From an uncultured Bacteroidaceae bacterium (lineage in GTDB: Bacteria; Bacteroidota; Bacteroidia; Bacteroidales; Bacteroidaceae), in the NCBI GenBank assembly GCA_904502185.1, contig CAJGDX010000082.1, forward strand, positions 1 through 9,873: 9,873 nt of DNA, given 5' to 3'. Shown here in pieces: positions 1 through 6,983 of the stretch. Numbering within the stretch: the stretch's first letter is position 1; every line of letters begins with the position of its first letter. The notes beneath the pieces were generated by a model that searched no databases, was not told where the DNA came from, and worked only from the letters and a program-made list of their open reading frames with translations. The position numbers were made by a program, and so were the translations under genes.

Positions 1-52
1 CAAGGAAAATTGCCACGGCAACCTCAGTTAGTATACGGTACATTCTTTTCAT
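1..52 (-). CDS. N-terminus of an exported protein (partial, runs off the window start)
   Basis: Reading leftwards from an ATG at 52, 17 codons are open to the window edge and give MKRMYRILTEVAVAIFL. This has the basic N-terminus followed by a hydrophobic run expected of a signal peptide or membrane anchor. Too little is present to name the protein. The case for a real gene rests on the strong minus-strand promoter at 118-148, correctly placed about 60 nt upstream. There is no Shine-Dalgarno sequence, and the leader is A/T-rich as is usual in Bacteroidetes. It is divergent from the oxidoreductase gene at 442. Confidence 0.55.
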   Translation of the reverse strand, partial: MKRMYRILTEVAVAIFL

Positions 53-117
53 ATTACCATTAAATTAAAAGTGAACATTTTCGGAAGATTGTCTGCATTT
101 CACGCAGAGCTATACAG

Positions 118-148
118 CAAAAATACATTAAAATGGGGATTATACAAA
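118..148 (-). promoter_or_regulatory. Bacteroidetes-type promoter for the minus-strand gene at 52
   Basis: On the minus strand, TTTG (148-145), a 19-bp spacer and TATTTTTG (125-118) match the Bacteroidetes -33/-7 consensus TTTG-N19-21-TAnnTTTG exactly. Transcription would start near 111, giving a leader of about 59 nt. The leader contains a small TCTGC/GCAGA dyad. Confidence 0.65.
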
Positions 149-316
149 ATTATCAAAGAAGAATCGGGGCTCACCAACTACATTTACCATACACCCCGAA
201 CAGAAAAAGAAGTAGCAAACTCCATCTGTCAGGAGAAAATAAAGGTAGTTAGGTATAATTGTGCATAGTGCCAAAACCACAAACATCACCAAGTTGAAAA
301 AAACAATCGAAAAGCA

Positions 317-348
317 ATTGCTATTTAGTTATATTTTATCTATCTTTA
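317..348 (+). promoter_or_regulatory. Candidate promoter for the Gfo/Idh/MocA gene
   Basis: ATTG (317-320), a 20-bp spacer and TATCTTTA (341-348) give a 3/4 and 7/8 match to the Bacteroidetes promoter consensus. It lies about 95 nt before the start codon at 442. Apart from this and the opposite-strand promoter, 53-441 holds no gene I can support. Confidence 0.4.
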
Positions 349-441
349 CAAAATGTATGATAAAACGGGGAATATCCGTTACAAATATCATTCACAAACG
401 AGATTAATATAACAGACTATCAATTGTAAAAAACGACAAAT

Positions 442-1599
442 ATGAAAAAGAAAATCAAAATGGGTATGCTGGGCGGAGGCCCCGGCTCTTTCATTGGTCC
501 TGTACACCGCATGGCGGCAAACCTTGACGGATTGATTGAACTTGTGTGCGGCTGTTTCAGTTCGGACCCTGCAAAATCGGCACAGACAGGCGAAGAGTTG
601 TGCCTAACCAAAGAACGAGTATATGCTTCCTACCAAGAGATGATTGAAAAGGAGTCACAGCTTCCCGAAGGAGAGCGCATGGACTTCCTTGCCATCGTCA
701 CCCCCAACCATCTGCACTACGCACCTGCTGCAATGGCAATGGAAGCAGGATTCCACGTGGCACTTGACAAGCCCGTAACATATTCACTGGAAGAGGCTAA
801 GAGCCTGGCAGAGATTGCAGCCCGCACCGGCAGACGTCTGCTGCTGACACACACATACAGCGGCTATCCTTTGGTGAAGGAGGCACGCTACCGCGTACAG
901 CGCGGAGATTTGGGCAAGGTGCGTCGCGTGTTTGTGGAGTATCCCCAGGGATGGCTGTCGACAGACTGCGCTGCAACCAACAAGCAGGCTTCGTGGCGTG
1001 TAGACCCCACACGTTCGGGAAAGGCAGGTTGCATGGGCGACATTGGAACACATGCTTTCCATCTTGCCAACTACATCACCGGACTGGAGGTTGACGAGAT
1101 GTGTGCTGAACTGAACTCATTCGTTCCCGACCGTCTGCTCGACGACGATGGCACAGTGATGATTCGCTACAAGGATGGCGCACGCTGTCTGCTCAGTGCA
1201 TCGCAGGTGTGTGCCGGCGTTGAGAATGGATTGTACATCAGAATCTATGGCGAAAAGGGTGGACTCGAATGGCGTCAAGACACTCCCAACACAATGATAT
1301 TCCGTCCCGTAGAGGGTGTTGCCGAAATCATACGCACCGCCACTGCAAGCATCGAATCGCCTACGGCACAGCACAACTCACGTGTCCCCGGCGGTCACCC
1401 CGAGGGTTTAATTGAGGCATTTGCCAACCTCTACCGCAACTTTGCACTGACACTGATTGCCGAGGCTGAGGGACGCGAGCCTTCTGAGTGCTGTCTCGAC
1501 TACCCCTCGATAGAAGATGGTATAGATGGCATGCAGTTTGTAGACACAGTAGTAAGCTCTTCGGAGCAGAACGCTGCATGGATTAAGTGGGAGAAGTAA
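442..1599 (+). CDS. Gfo/Idh/MocA-family oxidoreductase
   Basis: This 385-residue protein is probably a cytoplasmic NAD(P)-dependent sugar or cyclitol dehydrogenase. The N-terminal Rossmann fold (about residues 5-130) begins with a Gly-rich nucleotide loop, MLGGGPGSFIG (9-19). It continues with the VTPNHLHYAPA strand and ends with D109-K110-P111, the family's EKP motif with Asp for Glu. The C-terminal alpha/beta domain contains GDIGTHAFHL (199-208), where D200 and H204 sit in the usual catalytic positions. The length is normal for the family. The ATG follows an A-rich leader, and no upstream in-frame start is better. The substrate cannot be read from the sequence. No signal peptide is visible. 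A terminator follows, so the gene is probably monocistronic. Family confidence is high; specificity is unknown. Confidence 0.93.
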   Translation: MKKKIKMGMLGGGPGSFIGPVHRMAANLDGLIELVCGCFSSDPAKSAQTGEELCLTKERVYASYQEMIEKESQLPEGERMDFLAIVTPNHLHYAPAAMAMEAGFHVALDKPVTYSLEEAKSLAEIAARTGRRLLLTHTYSGYPLVKEARYRVQRGDLGKVRRVFVEYPQGWLSTDCAATNKQASWRVDPTRSGKAGCMGDIGTHAFHLANYITGLEVDEMCAELNSFVPDRLLDDDGTVMIRYKDGARCLLSASQVCAGVENGLYIRIYGEKGGLEWRQDTPNTMIFRPVEGVAEIIRTATASIESPTAQHNSRVPGGHPEGLIEAFANLYRNFALTLIAEAEGREPSECCLDYPSIEDGIDGMQFVDTVVSSSEQNAAWIKWEK

Positions 1600-1640
1600 T
1601 TCTACCCTGCTCCATCCGTCACAGACAGGAAACCATTATA

Positions 1641-1670
1641 ACGCGAATCCGACAAAGGGTTCGCGTTTAT
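1641..1670 (+). terminator. Intrinsic terminator after the oxidoreductase gene
   Basis: ACGCGAATCC (1641-1650) and GGGTTCGCGT (1657-1666) form a 10-bp stem with one G-U pair and a 6-nt loop. The following T-rich stretch is short. It starts 42 bp after the stop codon. Confidence 0.7.
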
Positions 1671-1692
1671 TGAAATGTTCATTGTTATTCTA

Positions 1693-1700
1693 AATAAAAA
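1693..1700 (+). repeat. Target site duplication, left copy
   Basis: AATAAAAA directly abuts the left inverted repeat and is repeated exactly at 3004-3011 next to the right inverted repeat. An 8-bp duplication is the size known for IS1595-family insertions. Confidence 0.85.
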
Positions 1701-1724
1701 GGCAATAATATAGCAGTTGACCCA
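1701..1724 (+). repeat. Left terminal inverted repeat (24 bp)
   Basis: It begins GGCAATAATATAGC and ends GTTGACCCA. It is the exact reverse complement of 2980-3003 over all 24 bases. Its inner half doubles as the 5' arm of a terminator. Confidence 0.93.
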
Positions 1725-1750
1725 TAATTTAAGGGTTGACTGCTCTTTTT
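1712..1750 (+). terminator. Terminator formed by the left end of the mobile element
   Basis: Arms at 1712-1723 and 1733-1744 pair over 12 bp (two G-U pairs) around a 9-nt A/T loop. CTTTTT follows. The stem reuses the inner part of the left inverted repeat. It would block transcription entering from the oxidoreductase side. Confidence 0.7.
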
Positions 1751-1844
1751 ATCTAGTAATCAATCATTTACTAGTGTGAAAATTTGGCTATTTAAGATTT
1801 TTTTCGTATATTAGCTAGAGAGTTAAGAAAACGAAGAAGATACT

Positions 1845-2012
1845 ATGATAGATTTCCGCAAGTTCAACCACATCATTTCACTTACAACATACTTCAATTA
1901 AGAAGAGAAATGTAAACAAGCAATAATCGAAAGCAGATGGGCTGACGGTGATGTTGTTTGCCCTTATTGTGGTGAACACCATTGCGTAAAAAGAACGGAT
2001 AGCAAATTATAA
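1845..2012 (+). pseudogene. N-terminal remnant of an IS1595-family transposase
   Basis: From the ATG at 1845 the frame reads MIDFRKFNHIISLTTYFN, then a TAA at 1899-1901. In the same frame it continues EEKCKQAIIESRWADGD, then VVCPYCGEHHCVKR, to a stop at 2010. This matches the known start of IS1595/ISXO2-like transposases: a short helix, an 'EExC...RW..G..CP.CG' block and the first half of a zinc ribbon. The second CxxC and the whole DDE-type catalytic domain are missing. The frame breaks near 2006-2010, where the passenger gene's DNA begins. It is therefore doubly inactivated, by a nonsense codon and by loss of about 80% of the gene. It cannot drive transposition itself. Confidence 0.78.
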
Positions 2013-2451
2013 ACTTTGGCACGTTTAGGCGTATTTGCCAAAGGGTCTTTATATTCCTTATTTTTCCAAATGGATTGAACTGCTTGGTTTATTAATGTAG
2101 CATCATTAATGTCTAACATCTGACAATTATAAACATACTGTATTACTTCAAACGATTTCTTTTGCCCACTTACATTCCCCACGTCATCTTTTATGTCCAT
2201 ATCTACAGACACATCAGAATCATGTTCACCATTTTCAGAAAACACAATACAGAAATTAATAGCATAGCATATGATGGGTCATAGTCTTTATCATACCAAG
2301 TCCGTAACCAAGTCCCATGATTTGAAACACGTGCTTGTAATGGTCTATTCCCTTCTATGGTATAAGTTCTATAATATGACGTATCTTTTCTATTGGGTTT
2401 GAACCCACCGTTTCTTCTTATGATGCTTACTGCTTGGTCAAAATTAATCAT
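1964..2451 (-). pseudogene. Frameshifted passenger gene of unknown function
   Basis: Translation starts at the ATG at 2451 (MINFDQAVSIIRRNGGF) and reads well to DKDYDPSYA, then shifts frame and stops near 2203. The other frame continues with FSENGEHDSDVSVDMD to a stop at 1964. A tandem AGCAT AGCAT at 2261-2270 lies at the break. Deleting one copy joins the frames as ...DPSYAINFCIVFSENG..., giving about 160 residues. The last residues, after about KRAKVYN, are read from the antisense of the transposase remnant, so the natural C-terminus was probably replaced at the junction. The protein is polar, with no signal peptide or membrane segment, and I do not recognise its family. Its base composition is AT-rich compared with the flanking chromosomal genes. 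Confidence 0.65.
2261..2270 (+). repeat. 5-bp tandem duplication causing the frameshift
   Basis: AGCAT occurs twice in tandem. Removing one unit restores a single open frame through the passenger gene at 1964-2451. Confidence 0.75.
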
Positions 2452-2479
2452 AACTATAAATCATTTTTAATATAAATAG

Positions 2480-2507
2480 TTTGAATTGAGAAAAAATAAT
2501 AACTTTG
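2480..2507 (+). promoter_or_regulatory. Possible promoter for the plus-strand passenger gene
   Basis: TAACTTTG (2500-2507) is a perfect -7 element. TTTG (2480-2483) lies upstream, but the spacer is only 16 bp, shorter than the usual 19-21. Transcription would start at or next to the ATG at 2512, implying a leaderless message if the site is real. It lies in the 60-bp gap between the divergent passenger genes. Confidence 0.4.
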
Positions 2508-2511
2508 CGAT

Positions 2512-2943
2512 ATGGAAACATTGACATTTAATGAATTCCCAACATTTAGGGTAATACAAAGTGAATGGTATGATGAGAGTGACAAACAACTTTCATTTAC
2601 ATATCGTGATGAAAATTTGGAAGTTGACGATGGACTTCGTGCTTTTATTGCAATGAAAAAAGAAAATGCACCAATACCCACACTTAATGGTATTGGATGC
2701 AAAATTATGGGTTATTATATTAGAGAGAGAAACAATATCGGACTCGTTTTTTGTGATTTGCCTATATTGTGTAATAAACTATTTGAAGAAGCGATAGATA
2801 GCATTAGAATGTGGTCAGATACTAATGAAGCTGTATTTGATTATTATTGGTTTGATTATTGTGATTCAACAATAGAATTACTTGAATATATTCAGAATCC
2901 ACAAAGGGAGGGAAATATTGTTTATTCTATTATAGAACGATAA
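2512..2943 (+). CDS. Intact passenger protein of unknown function (143 aa)
   Basis: This open frame of 143 codons lies inside the mobile element, divergent from the broken passenger gene and 60 bp from it. The protein is acidic and rich in aromatic residues (for example FDYYWFDYCD near residues 109-118). It has four cysteines and no obvious signal peptide, membrane segment or catalytic motif. I do not recognise a family. An AT-rich composition unlike the neighbouring chromosomal genes, and its position within transposon ends, mark it as acquired cargo. The ATG at 2512 was chosen because an A-rich leader and a -7 box sit directly before it; the next Met is at about residue 48. Whether it works with the neighbouring passenger protein is unknown, but a shared intergenic region suggests joint control. 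Confidence 0.72.
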   Translation: METLTFNEFPTFRVIQSEWYDESDKQLSFTYRDENLEVDDGLRAFIAMKKENAPIPTLNGIGCKIMGYYIRERNNIGLVFCDLPILCNKLFEEAIDSIRMWSDTNEAVFDYYWFDYCDSTIELLEYIQNPQREGNIVYSIIER

Positions 2944-2979
2944 ATACAGTCATTGCAGCCTGCATTTAATAAATAATTG

Positions 2980-3003
2980 TGGGTCAACTGCTATATTATT
3001 GCC
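2980..3003 (-). repeat. Right terminal inverted repeat (24 bp)
   Basis: It is an exact reverse complement of 1701-1724. Its outer part contains TATTATTG (2994-3001), one mismatch from an outward -7 element, without a clear -33 partner. Confidence 0.93.
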
Positions 3004-3011
3004 AATAAAAA
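3004..3011 (+). repeat. Target site duplication, right copy
   Basis: AATAAAAA is identical to 1693-1700. It ends 9 bp before the start codon of the M60-like peptidase. Confidence 0.85.
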
Positions 3012-3020
3012 TACAAACAG

Positions 3021-6000
3021 ATGAAAAATAATTGTTTTTCAACATTTTTCAAACTGCTGTTGCCAACGTTTATACTGTTTTTCAGTACAGCGGAAATATT
3101 GGCAGCAACAGATGTGGATGTAAAGAAGGCAGGCACACTGCAAAGTCTGCTCACCTCCACCGACAGCGACCTGAAAGTAACAGGATTCGTCAACGGCACA
3201 GACATCAAGCATCTGCGCAAGCTTATTAACGAAGGCAAGGTCACAAGCCTGAATCTTTCGGCAGCACGCATTGTTGAGGGTGGCGAAGAGTACCTCGACA
3301 GCTGCGCCACCGCCAACGACATCATAGGCAAAAAGATGTTCATCGACTGCAGCAATCTGCGTGCAGTAGAGCTGCCGACCACCACAATGGTCATCGAAGA
3401 GAGAGCCTTTGAGAAGAGCGGACTTACAAAGATTGACATACCCAACAGCGTGTCGCGCGTGGAAGAGGATGCCTTTGCCTATTGCGGGAGCCTCACTGCC
3501 GTTGTCATCGGCAGCAAAACATCGAAACTGGGTAAGGGTGCTTTCTACAAATCTCCCGTAGAAACAGTGAGCATCAAGCGCCTTACCCCTCCCAGCGTAT
3601 CGGGTTATCTCTTCTCGTCGAAGCCCGGAATTAAAGTCTATTCCGAAGCACTCGAAGATTACAAAGATAGCAGATGGAGAAGATATGGCGAAATTGCCGG
3701 AGGGCTCGAAGCGACCTACCCCAAGCAAGATGACGGAAGCGCAGCAGTCAACAAACTACGCGAAAAGTTCTTCGAGGATGCAGCATGCACACGCCTGAAA
3801 GCAGAATACATGGCGGTGAGCGACGAAAAGCTATCCAAGAAAATGGCTAAGGAGGGAATGCCTGAATTTATGGTAGCAATAGCCCTCAAGAGCAAGAACA
3901 ACAAATGGAACACATTTGAAAAGGAGTTCCGCATACAGAGCTACAAACCCTACAGCGACGCAGCCTACTGGAACAGACGTATGAGCAGCACAGGTGGTTC
4001 GTACATGGGTAACCCCACCGGCATATACTCGAACAACAACGAGCCGCTTTACGTATTTGTCGACGGTGATATTCCCGAAGACGCGACCCTCTATTTTGCC
4101 GGTTCCGTAGGCAACGAAGTTATCACGCGTGCAAAGAGCGGCAAACGACTCTCCAAGGGATTGAACATTGTCGACGGCGAAAAGGATTTGCAGTACTACG
4201 TAATATACACAGCCGACACCCGTTCAATGACAAAGAAACTGAGCGAATGGCCCGAGATTAAAATTTATGTCGAGGGAGGTGTGGTGAACGGCTACTACGA
4301 CCTTGCAAAAAGAAGCGACAGCGAGTACACCAAATTGCTTAATGCCGCCACACACGAGTTTTTCACCGTCAAGGGCGGTCGCTCGCTTTTCAATTTCAAG
4401 ACCGCATCGTACAAGAAGGTGTGGCCCGAAAGCATCGACCGCAGCATCTGCTGGTTCGACAGCGTCACAGTGTGGCAACAGGAGCTTATGGGTTTCTGCG
4501 AGTCGGTAGCCACCGGCAAGCGCAACCATGCCCCGTATAACCTGAATGGTGGCGAAGCCATTACACCGTCCTACTACAACAACCCCAACTTTGCCATCGA
4601 GGGAAATGCAGCCGACGCAGGATATGCAAACTCAACACCCTTCCGCACATCTTACAACTCAGAGGAGTGCATCTACAACTCGTTCCACGTAGACCACTTC
4701 GACATGGACGAATGGTGTGTAGGTCATGAGTGTGGTCACAACAACCAGAAAGTAATCAACCTCGAAGGCGGTACAGAGGTCTGCAACAACCTTTTCTCGA
4801 ACCTGGGACGTTTCCTCTTCGGACGAAGCATCTCCAAAGGTTCGCCCCTGTCGTTCACCATGACCGAGCATGCAGCCGGCACACCCTACTATGTACGCAC
4901 CGTCGACAGCCAGCTGCGCATGTACTACCAGTTGTATCTCTACTACCACCAGGCACAGAAGAACACATCATTCTACCCCGAACTGTTCAAGGCACTGCGC
5001 GAAGACCCGCTGGAGATTTGGGGAAATTCCTACAACAGTTCACTTAAGTTTGTGCGCAAGGTGTGCGAGATTGCCCAGGAAGACCTCACAGAGTTCTTCA
5101 CAGCATGGGGATTCTTCATTCCATTCGATAATATGTTCATCGAGGACTACGGTCCCCACCACATGACAGTAAAGCAGGAGGACATTGACCGCACACTGGC
5201 TGAAATTGCGAAATATCCCAAGAAAAACCGCACTATTCTGTTTATAGAAGATCGCGTGAAACCCACATTCACAAACGACATCTTCTGGAAGGCAGGCGAG
5301 AAACGCCGTGGTTCGGAAGAGATAGGACAATACGGACATATGGGACAATACACCGACTACATTTCAGCAGCTGAGCCATCGAGCTACACCTACATACAGT
5401 CTGACTCGCTCTATTGCATGAACGGAACAGGTGGCGTGGGATTCCTGGTACTCGACAAGGAGAACAAGTTTGTCTACGCATCGAACTCCAAGAATTTCTG
5501 CATACCCACATGTTTGGGCAGCGACCTCACCATCCATTCGGTTGATGCCGACGGCACACTGCGCAAGGCAACAAAGTCGGGAAACGGCACCGTGCGCGTA
5601 AAACGTGTGAAAGCCGGAGCACTTGCTAAGAAACTGCCCTCGCACGCCATAGAAGCCATCATCAGCGGAAACATCGACGGCACAGACATCAAATACATTC
5701 GTCAGATGAGCAACGAGGGCAGCCTCGCAGCCATCAACCTTGCAAAAGCAAACATAAAAGGTGGCGGCGAAGCATATTATAAGGAGTATCAAAGCAACCC
5801 CAACGAAATAGGAAAATTTGCCTTCCACAACTGCCACAACCTCATAAGCATCACCCTGCCCGAGAGCCTCACCAAGATTGGTGCCGATGCTTTCAGCCGT
5901 TCGGTGCTGAAAGAGGCAGTAATCCCAGACAACGTCGAAGTGGTGGGTGGCGATGCTTACGCCTATTGCAATTACCTGAAAAAGGTGACAATTGGCTCAG

Positions 6001-6209
6001 GTGTTAAGAAACTGGAGAAGGGAGCTTTCTACGAATCTCCCGTGAAGGATGTATATGTGAAAGCACTCACACCCCCGGAGGTTTCAAGCTATCTGTTCTC
6101 GAAAAAACCGACCATACACGTACCCTCACAATCTCTGTCAGCCTACCAGGCATCGGAGTGGGCGCAATACGGCACCATCGTAGGCGACCTCGACAGCTCT
6201 GAGAAGTAA
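3021..6209 (+). CDS. Secreted M60-like metallopeptidase with two flanking BspA-type LRR modules
   Basis: This 1062-residue protein starts with a signal peptide (about 1-29, hydrophobic LLLPTFILFF, cleavage near LA-AT). No lipobox is evident. Residues 55-229 form a BspA/LRR_5 module. An M60-like N-terminal accessory region follows (about 240-310), then the peptidase domain. The gluzincin motif is H569-E-C-G-H573 with the third ligand E586 (HEXXH-X12-E, in GGTEV), and E418 lies in the family's EGG-VNGYYD block. Residues 883-1058 repeat the first LRR module, sharing NGTDIK/DGTDIK, ESPV/KSPV, LTPP and SYLFS/GYLFS. Characterised M60-like enzymes act on mucins and other O-glycoproteins, so a host-glycoprotein target is inferred. 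No sorting domain ends the protein. The start lies only 9 bp after a transposon target duplication, so its native promoter has probably been separated from it. Confidence 0.92.
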   Translation: MKNNCFSTFFKLLLPTFILFFSTAEILAATDVDVKKAGTLQSLLTSTDSDLKVTGFVNGTDIKHLRKLINEGKVTSLNLSAARIVEGGEEYLDSCATANDIIGKKMFIDCSNLRAVELPTTTMVIEERAFEKSGLTKIDIPNSVSRVEEDAFAYCGSLTAVVIGSKTSKLGKGAFYKSPVETVSIKRLTPPSVSGYLFSSKPGIKVYSEALEDYKDSRWRRYGEIAGGLEATYPKQDDGSAAVNKLREKFFEDAACTRLKAEYMAVSDEKLSKKMAKEGMPEFMVAIALKSKNNKWNTFEKEFRIQSYKPYSDAAYWNRRMSSTGGSYMGNPTGIYSNNNEPLYVFVDGDIPEDATLYFAGSVGNEVITRAKSGKRLSKGLNIVDGEKDLQYYVIYTADTRSMTKKLSEWPEIKIYVEGGVVNGYYDLAKRSDSEYTKLLNAATHEFFTVKGGRSLFNFKTASYKKVWPESIDRSICWFDSVTVWQQELMGFCESVATGKRNHAPYNLNGGEAITPSYYNNPNFAIEGNAADAGYANSTPFRTSYNSEECIYNSFHVDHFDMDEWCVGHECGHNNQKVINLEGGTEVCNNLFSNLGRFLFGRSISKGSPLSFTMTEHAAGTPYYVRTVDSQLRMYYQLYLYYHQAQKNTSFYPELFKALREDPLEIWGNSYNSSLKFVRKVCEIAQEDLTEFFTAWGFFIPFDNMFIEDYGPHHMTVKQEDIDRTLAEIAKYPKKNRTILFIEDRVKPTFTNDIFWKAGEKRRGSEEIGQYGHMGQYTDYISAAEPSSYTYIQSDSLYCMNGTGGVGFLVLDKENKFVYASNSKNFCIPTCLGSDLTIHSVDADGTLRKATKSGNGTVRVKRVKAGALAKKLPSHAIEAIISGNIDGTDIKYIRQMSNEGSLAAINLAKANIKGGGEAYYKEYQSNPNEIGKFAFHNCHNLISITLPESLTKIGADAFSRSVLKEAVIPDNVEVVGGDAYAYCNYLKKVTIGSGVKKLEKGAFYESPVKDVYVKALTPPEVSSYLFSKKPTIHVPSQSLSAYQASEWAQYGTIVGDLDSSEK

Positions 6210-6229
6210 AAGGAGAGAGTTGATAAATG

Positions 6230-6248
6230 TTATGACGCTGTGTCATAA
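6230..6248. other. Short hairpin after the peptidase gene
   Basis: TTATGAC, a 5-nt loop and GTCATAA form a perfect 7-bp stem 20 bp after the stop codon. No T-tract follows, so termination here would be weak. Confidence 0.4.
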
Positions 6249-6360
6249 TGTGCAAACTGCTACGTTGCTCATCAATTTCGGATTTGGTCATGTACTTCCG
6301 TACACTCCCTTCATCCTTAATTTCAGCGCCTTGCATTTTACACATTCTTATCCAGCTAAA

Positions 6361-6397
6361 GAGGGTGTGCCGAAGTTTTGCATTTCGACACACCCTC
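6361..6397. terminator. Terminator between the convergent peptidase gene and ars operon
   Basis: GAGGGTGTG (6361-6369) pairs with CACACCCTC (6389-6397). After one mismatch, CGAA pairs with TTCG around a 9-nt loop. ATAATTTT follows on the plus strand and TTTAG on the minus strand, so it can serve both convergent units. The gap 6210-6446 holds no other supported gene. Confidence 0.75.
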
Positions 6398-6446
6398 ATA
6401 ATTTTAGCCGCCACAATGAACGCTGCTGCATGAATTGTTTCTGCAT

Positions 6447-6872
6447 CTACATAAATTCGCGTAACTCTTTTTGGTAGAAATATGTGAACCACTTATGTAT
6501 TTCGTCCCTTACCCTGCGAAATTCATTCATCACAAAATCACTTGTACCCAATACATCCGAAGGGTCATCGAAACCTATATGTATGCGATGTTTCACATTC
6601 CCTGCAAACATTGGACAGTTCCTGTTTGCACCACCGCACACCGTTATCACATAATCCCACTTATCACAGAGGTATTGCTCAACACTTTTGGGAGTATGAC
6701 TGGATATATCCACACCTATTTCCTTCATTACTCTGACAGCATTGGGATTTACCATTGTTGCAGGTTCAGTCCCTGCCGAACAGACCTCTAAATTTCTATC
6801 CAGCGATTTAAGAACACCGTGAGCCATCTGACTACGGCAACTATTTCCTGTACACAATATCAATATTCTCAT
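6447..6872 (-). CDS. arsC: Arsenate reductase, thioredoxin-coupled (low-molecular-weight phosphatase fold)
   Basis: This 141-residue cytoplasmic enzyme begins with the phosphatase P-loop C7-TGNSC-R13-S (CX5R). C79 and C86 (CGGANRNC) lie seven residues apart, as in thioredoxin-type ArsC, which relays a disulphide from the catalytic Cys through this pair to thioredoxin. FDDPSD (101-106) supplies the conserved Asp-Pro of the acid loop. These features favour arsenate reduction over tyrosine phosphatase activity, though the latter is not excluded. It is the last gene of the arsR operon, 111 bp after ygbA, and is followed by the terminator at 6361-6397. No arsenite efflux gene lies in the operon, so the product arsenite must leave by an exporter encoded elsewhere. 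Confidence 0.9.
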   Translation of the reverse strand: MRILILCTGNSCRSQMAHGVLKSLDRNLEVCSAGTEPATMVNPNAVRVMKEIGVDISSHTPKSVEQYLCDKWDYVITVCGGANRNCPMFAGNVKHRIHIGFDDPSDVLGTSDFVMNEFRRVRDEIHKWFTYFYQKELREFM

Positions 6873-6983
6873 AGAATCAAATTAAACAGGCACCACGAAA
6901 CAACAATCAGCAGAATCACCGACACTGAAAGTTTGTAGCAAAAGGCCTGTGGCAGTTATAATGAAGACTATGTCAAACCTGTA
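6873..6983 (-). other. Gap between ygbA and arsC with an open read-through frame
   Basis: Directly after the ygbA stop, the same frame stays open for 33 codons to a TAA at 6884-6882, ending ...SVGDSADCCFVVPV. It has no ATG or GTG at a convincing place. It could be a remnant of a longer or extra operon gene, or chance. Confidence 0.25.

Larger units (their letters stand above)
1701..3003. mobile_element. Non-autonomous IS1595-like element carrying passenger genes
   Basis: This 1303-bp segment is bounded by perfect 24-bp terminal inverted repeats (1701-1724 and 2980-3003) and flanked by the 8-bp duplication AATAAAAA. Inside the left end is a reading frame resembling the N-terminus of an IS1595 (ISXO2-like) transposase, including a CPYCG zinc-ribbon half. 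It ends after about 55 codons and is interrupted by a stop. The catalytic domain is absent. The remaining space holds two divergent AT-rich genes, so the element resembles a mobile insertion cassette moved by a transposase supplied in trans. The perfect repeats and duplication suggest a fairly recent insertion. The family assignment rests on the zinc-ribbon fragment and the 8-bp duplication, both read by eye. Confidence 0.88.

Noticed and set aside
71..268. Plus-strand frame of 65 codons with a GTG start
   Set aside because: It overlaps the good minus-strand promoter at 118-148. It has no plausible plus-strand promoter of its own and its composition is not coding-like.
2954..2964. TGCAG-C-CTGCA palindrome after the passenger gene as a terminator
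   Set aside because: A one-base loop cannot form a stable hairpin and no T-tract follows.
3039..3728. Long minus-strand frame of 229 codons
   Set aside because: It lies antisense inside the M60-like peptidase gene, is Cys-rich without motifs, and arises from the high-GC codon pattern of the sense gene.
5364..5837. Minus-strand frame of 157 codons
   Set aside because: It is an antisense shadow of the peptidase gene, with no motif and no promoter.
6067..6492. Minus-strand frame of 141 codons as a gene
   Set aside because: It overlaps the peptidase 3' end, the arsC 3' end and the terminator stem. Only its middle looks protein-like, so it is listed as a low-interest observation instead.
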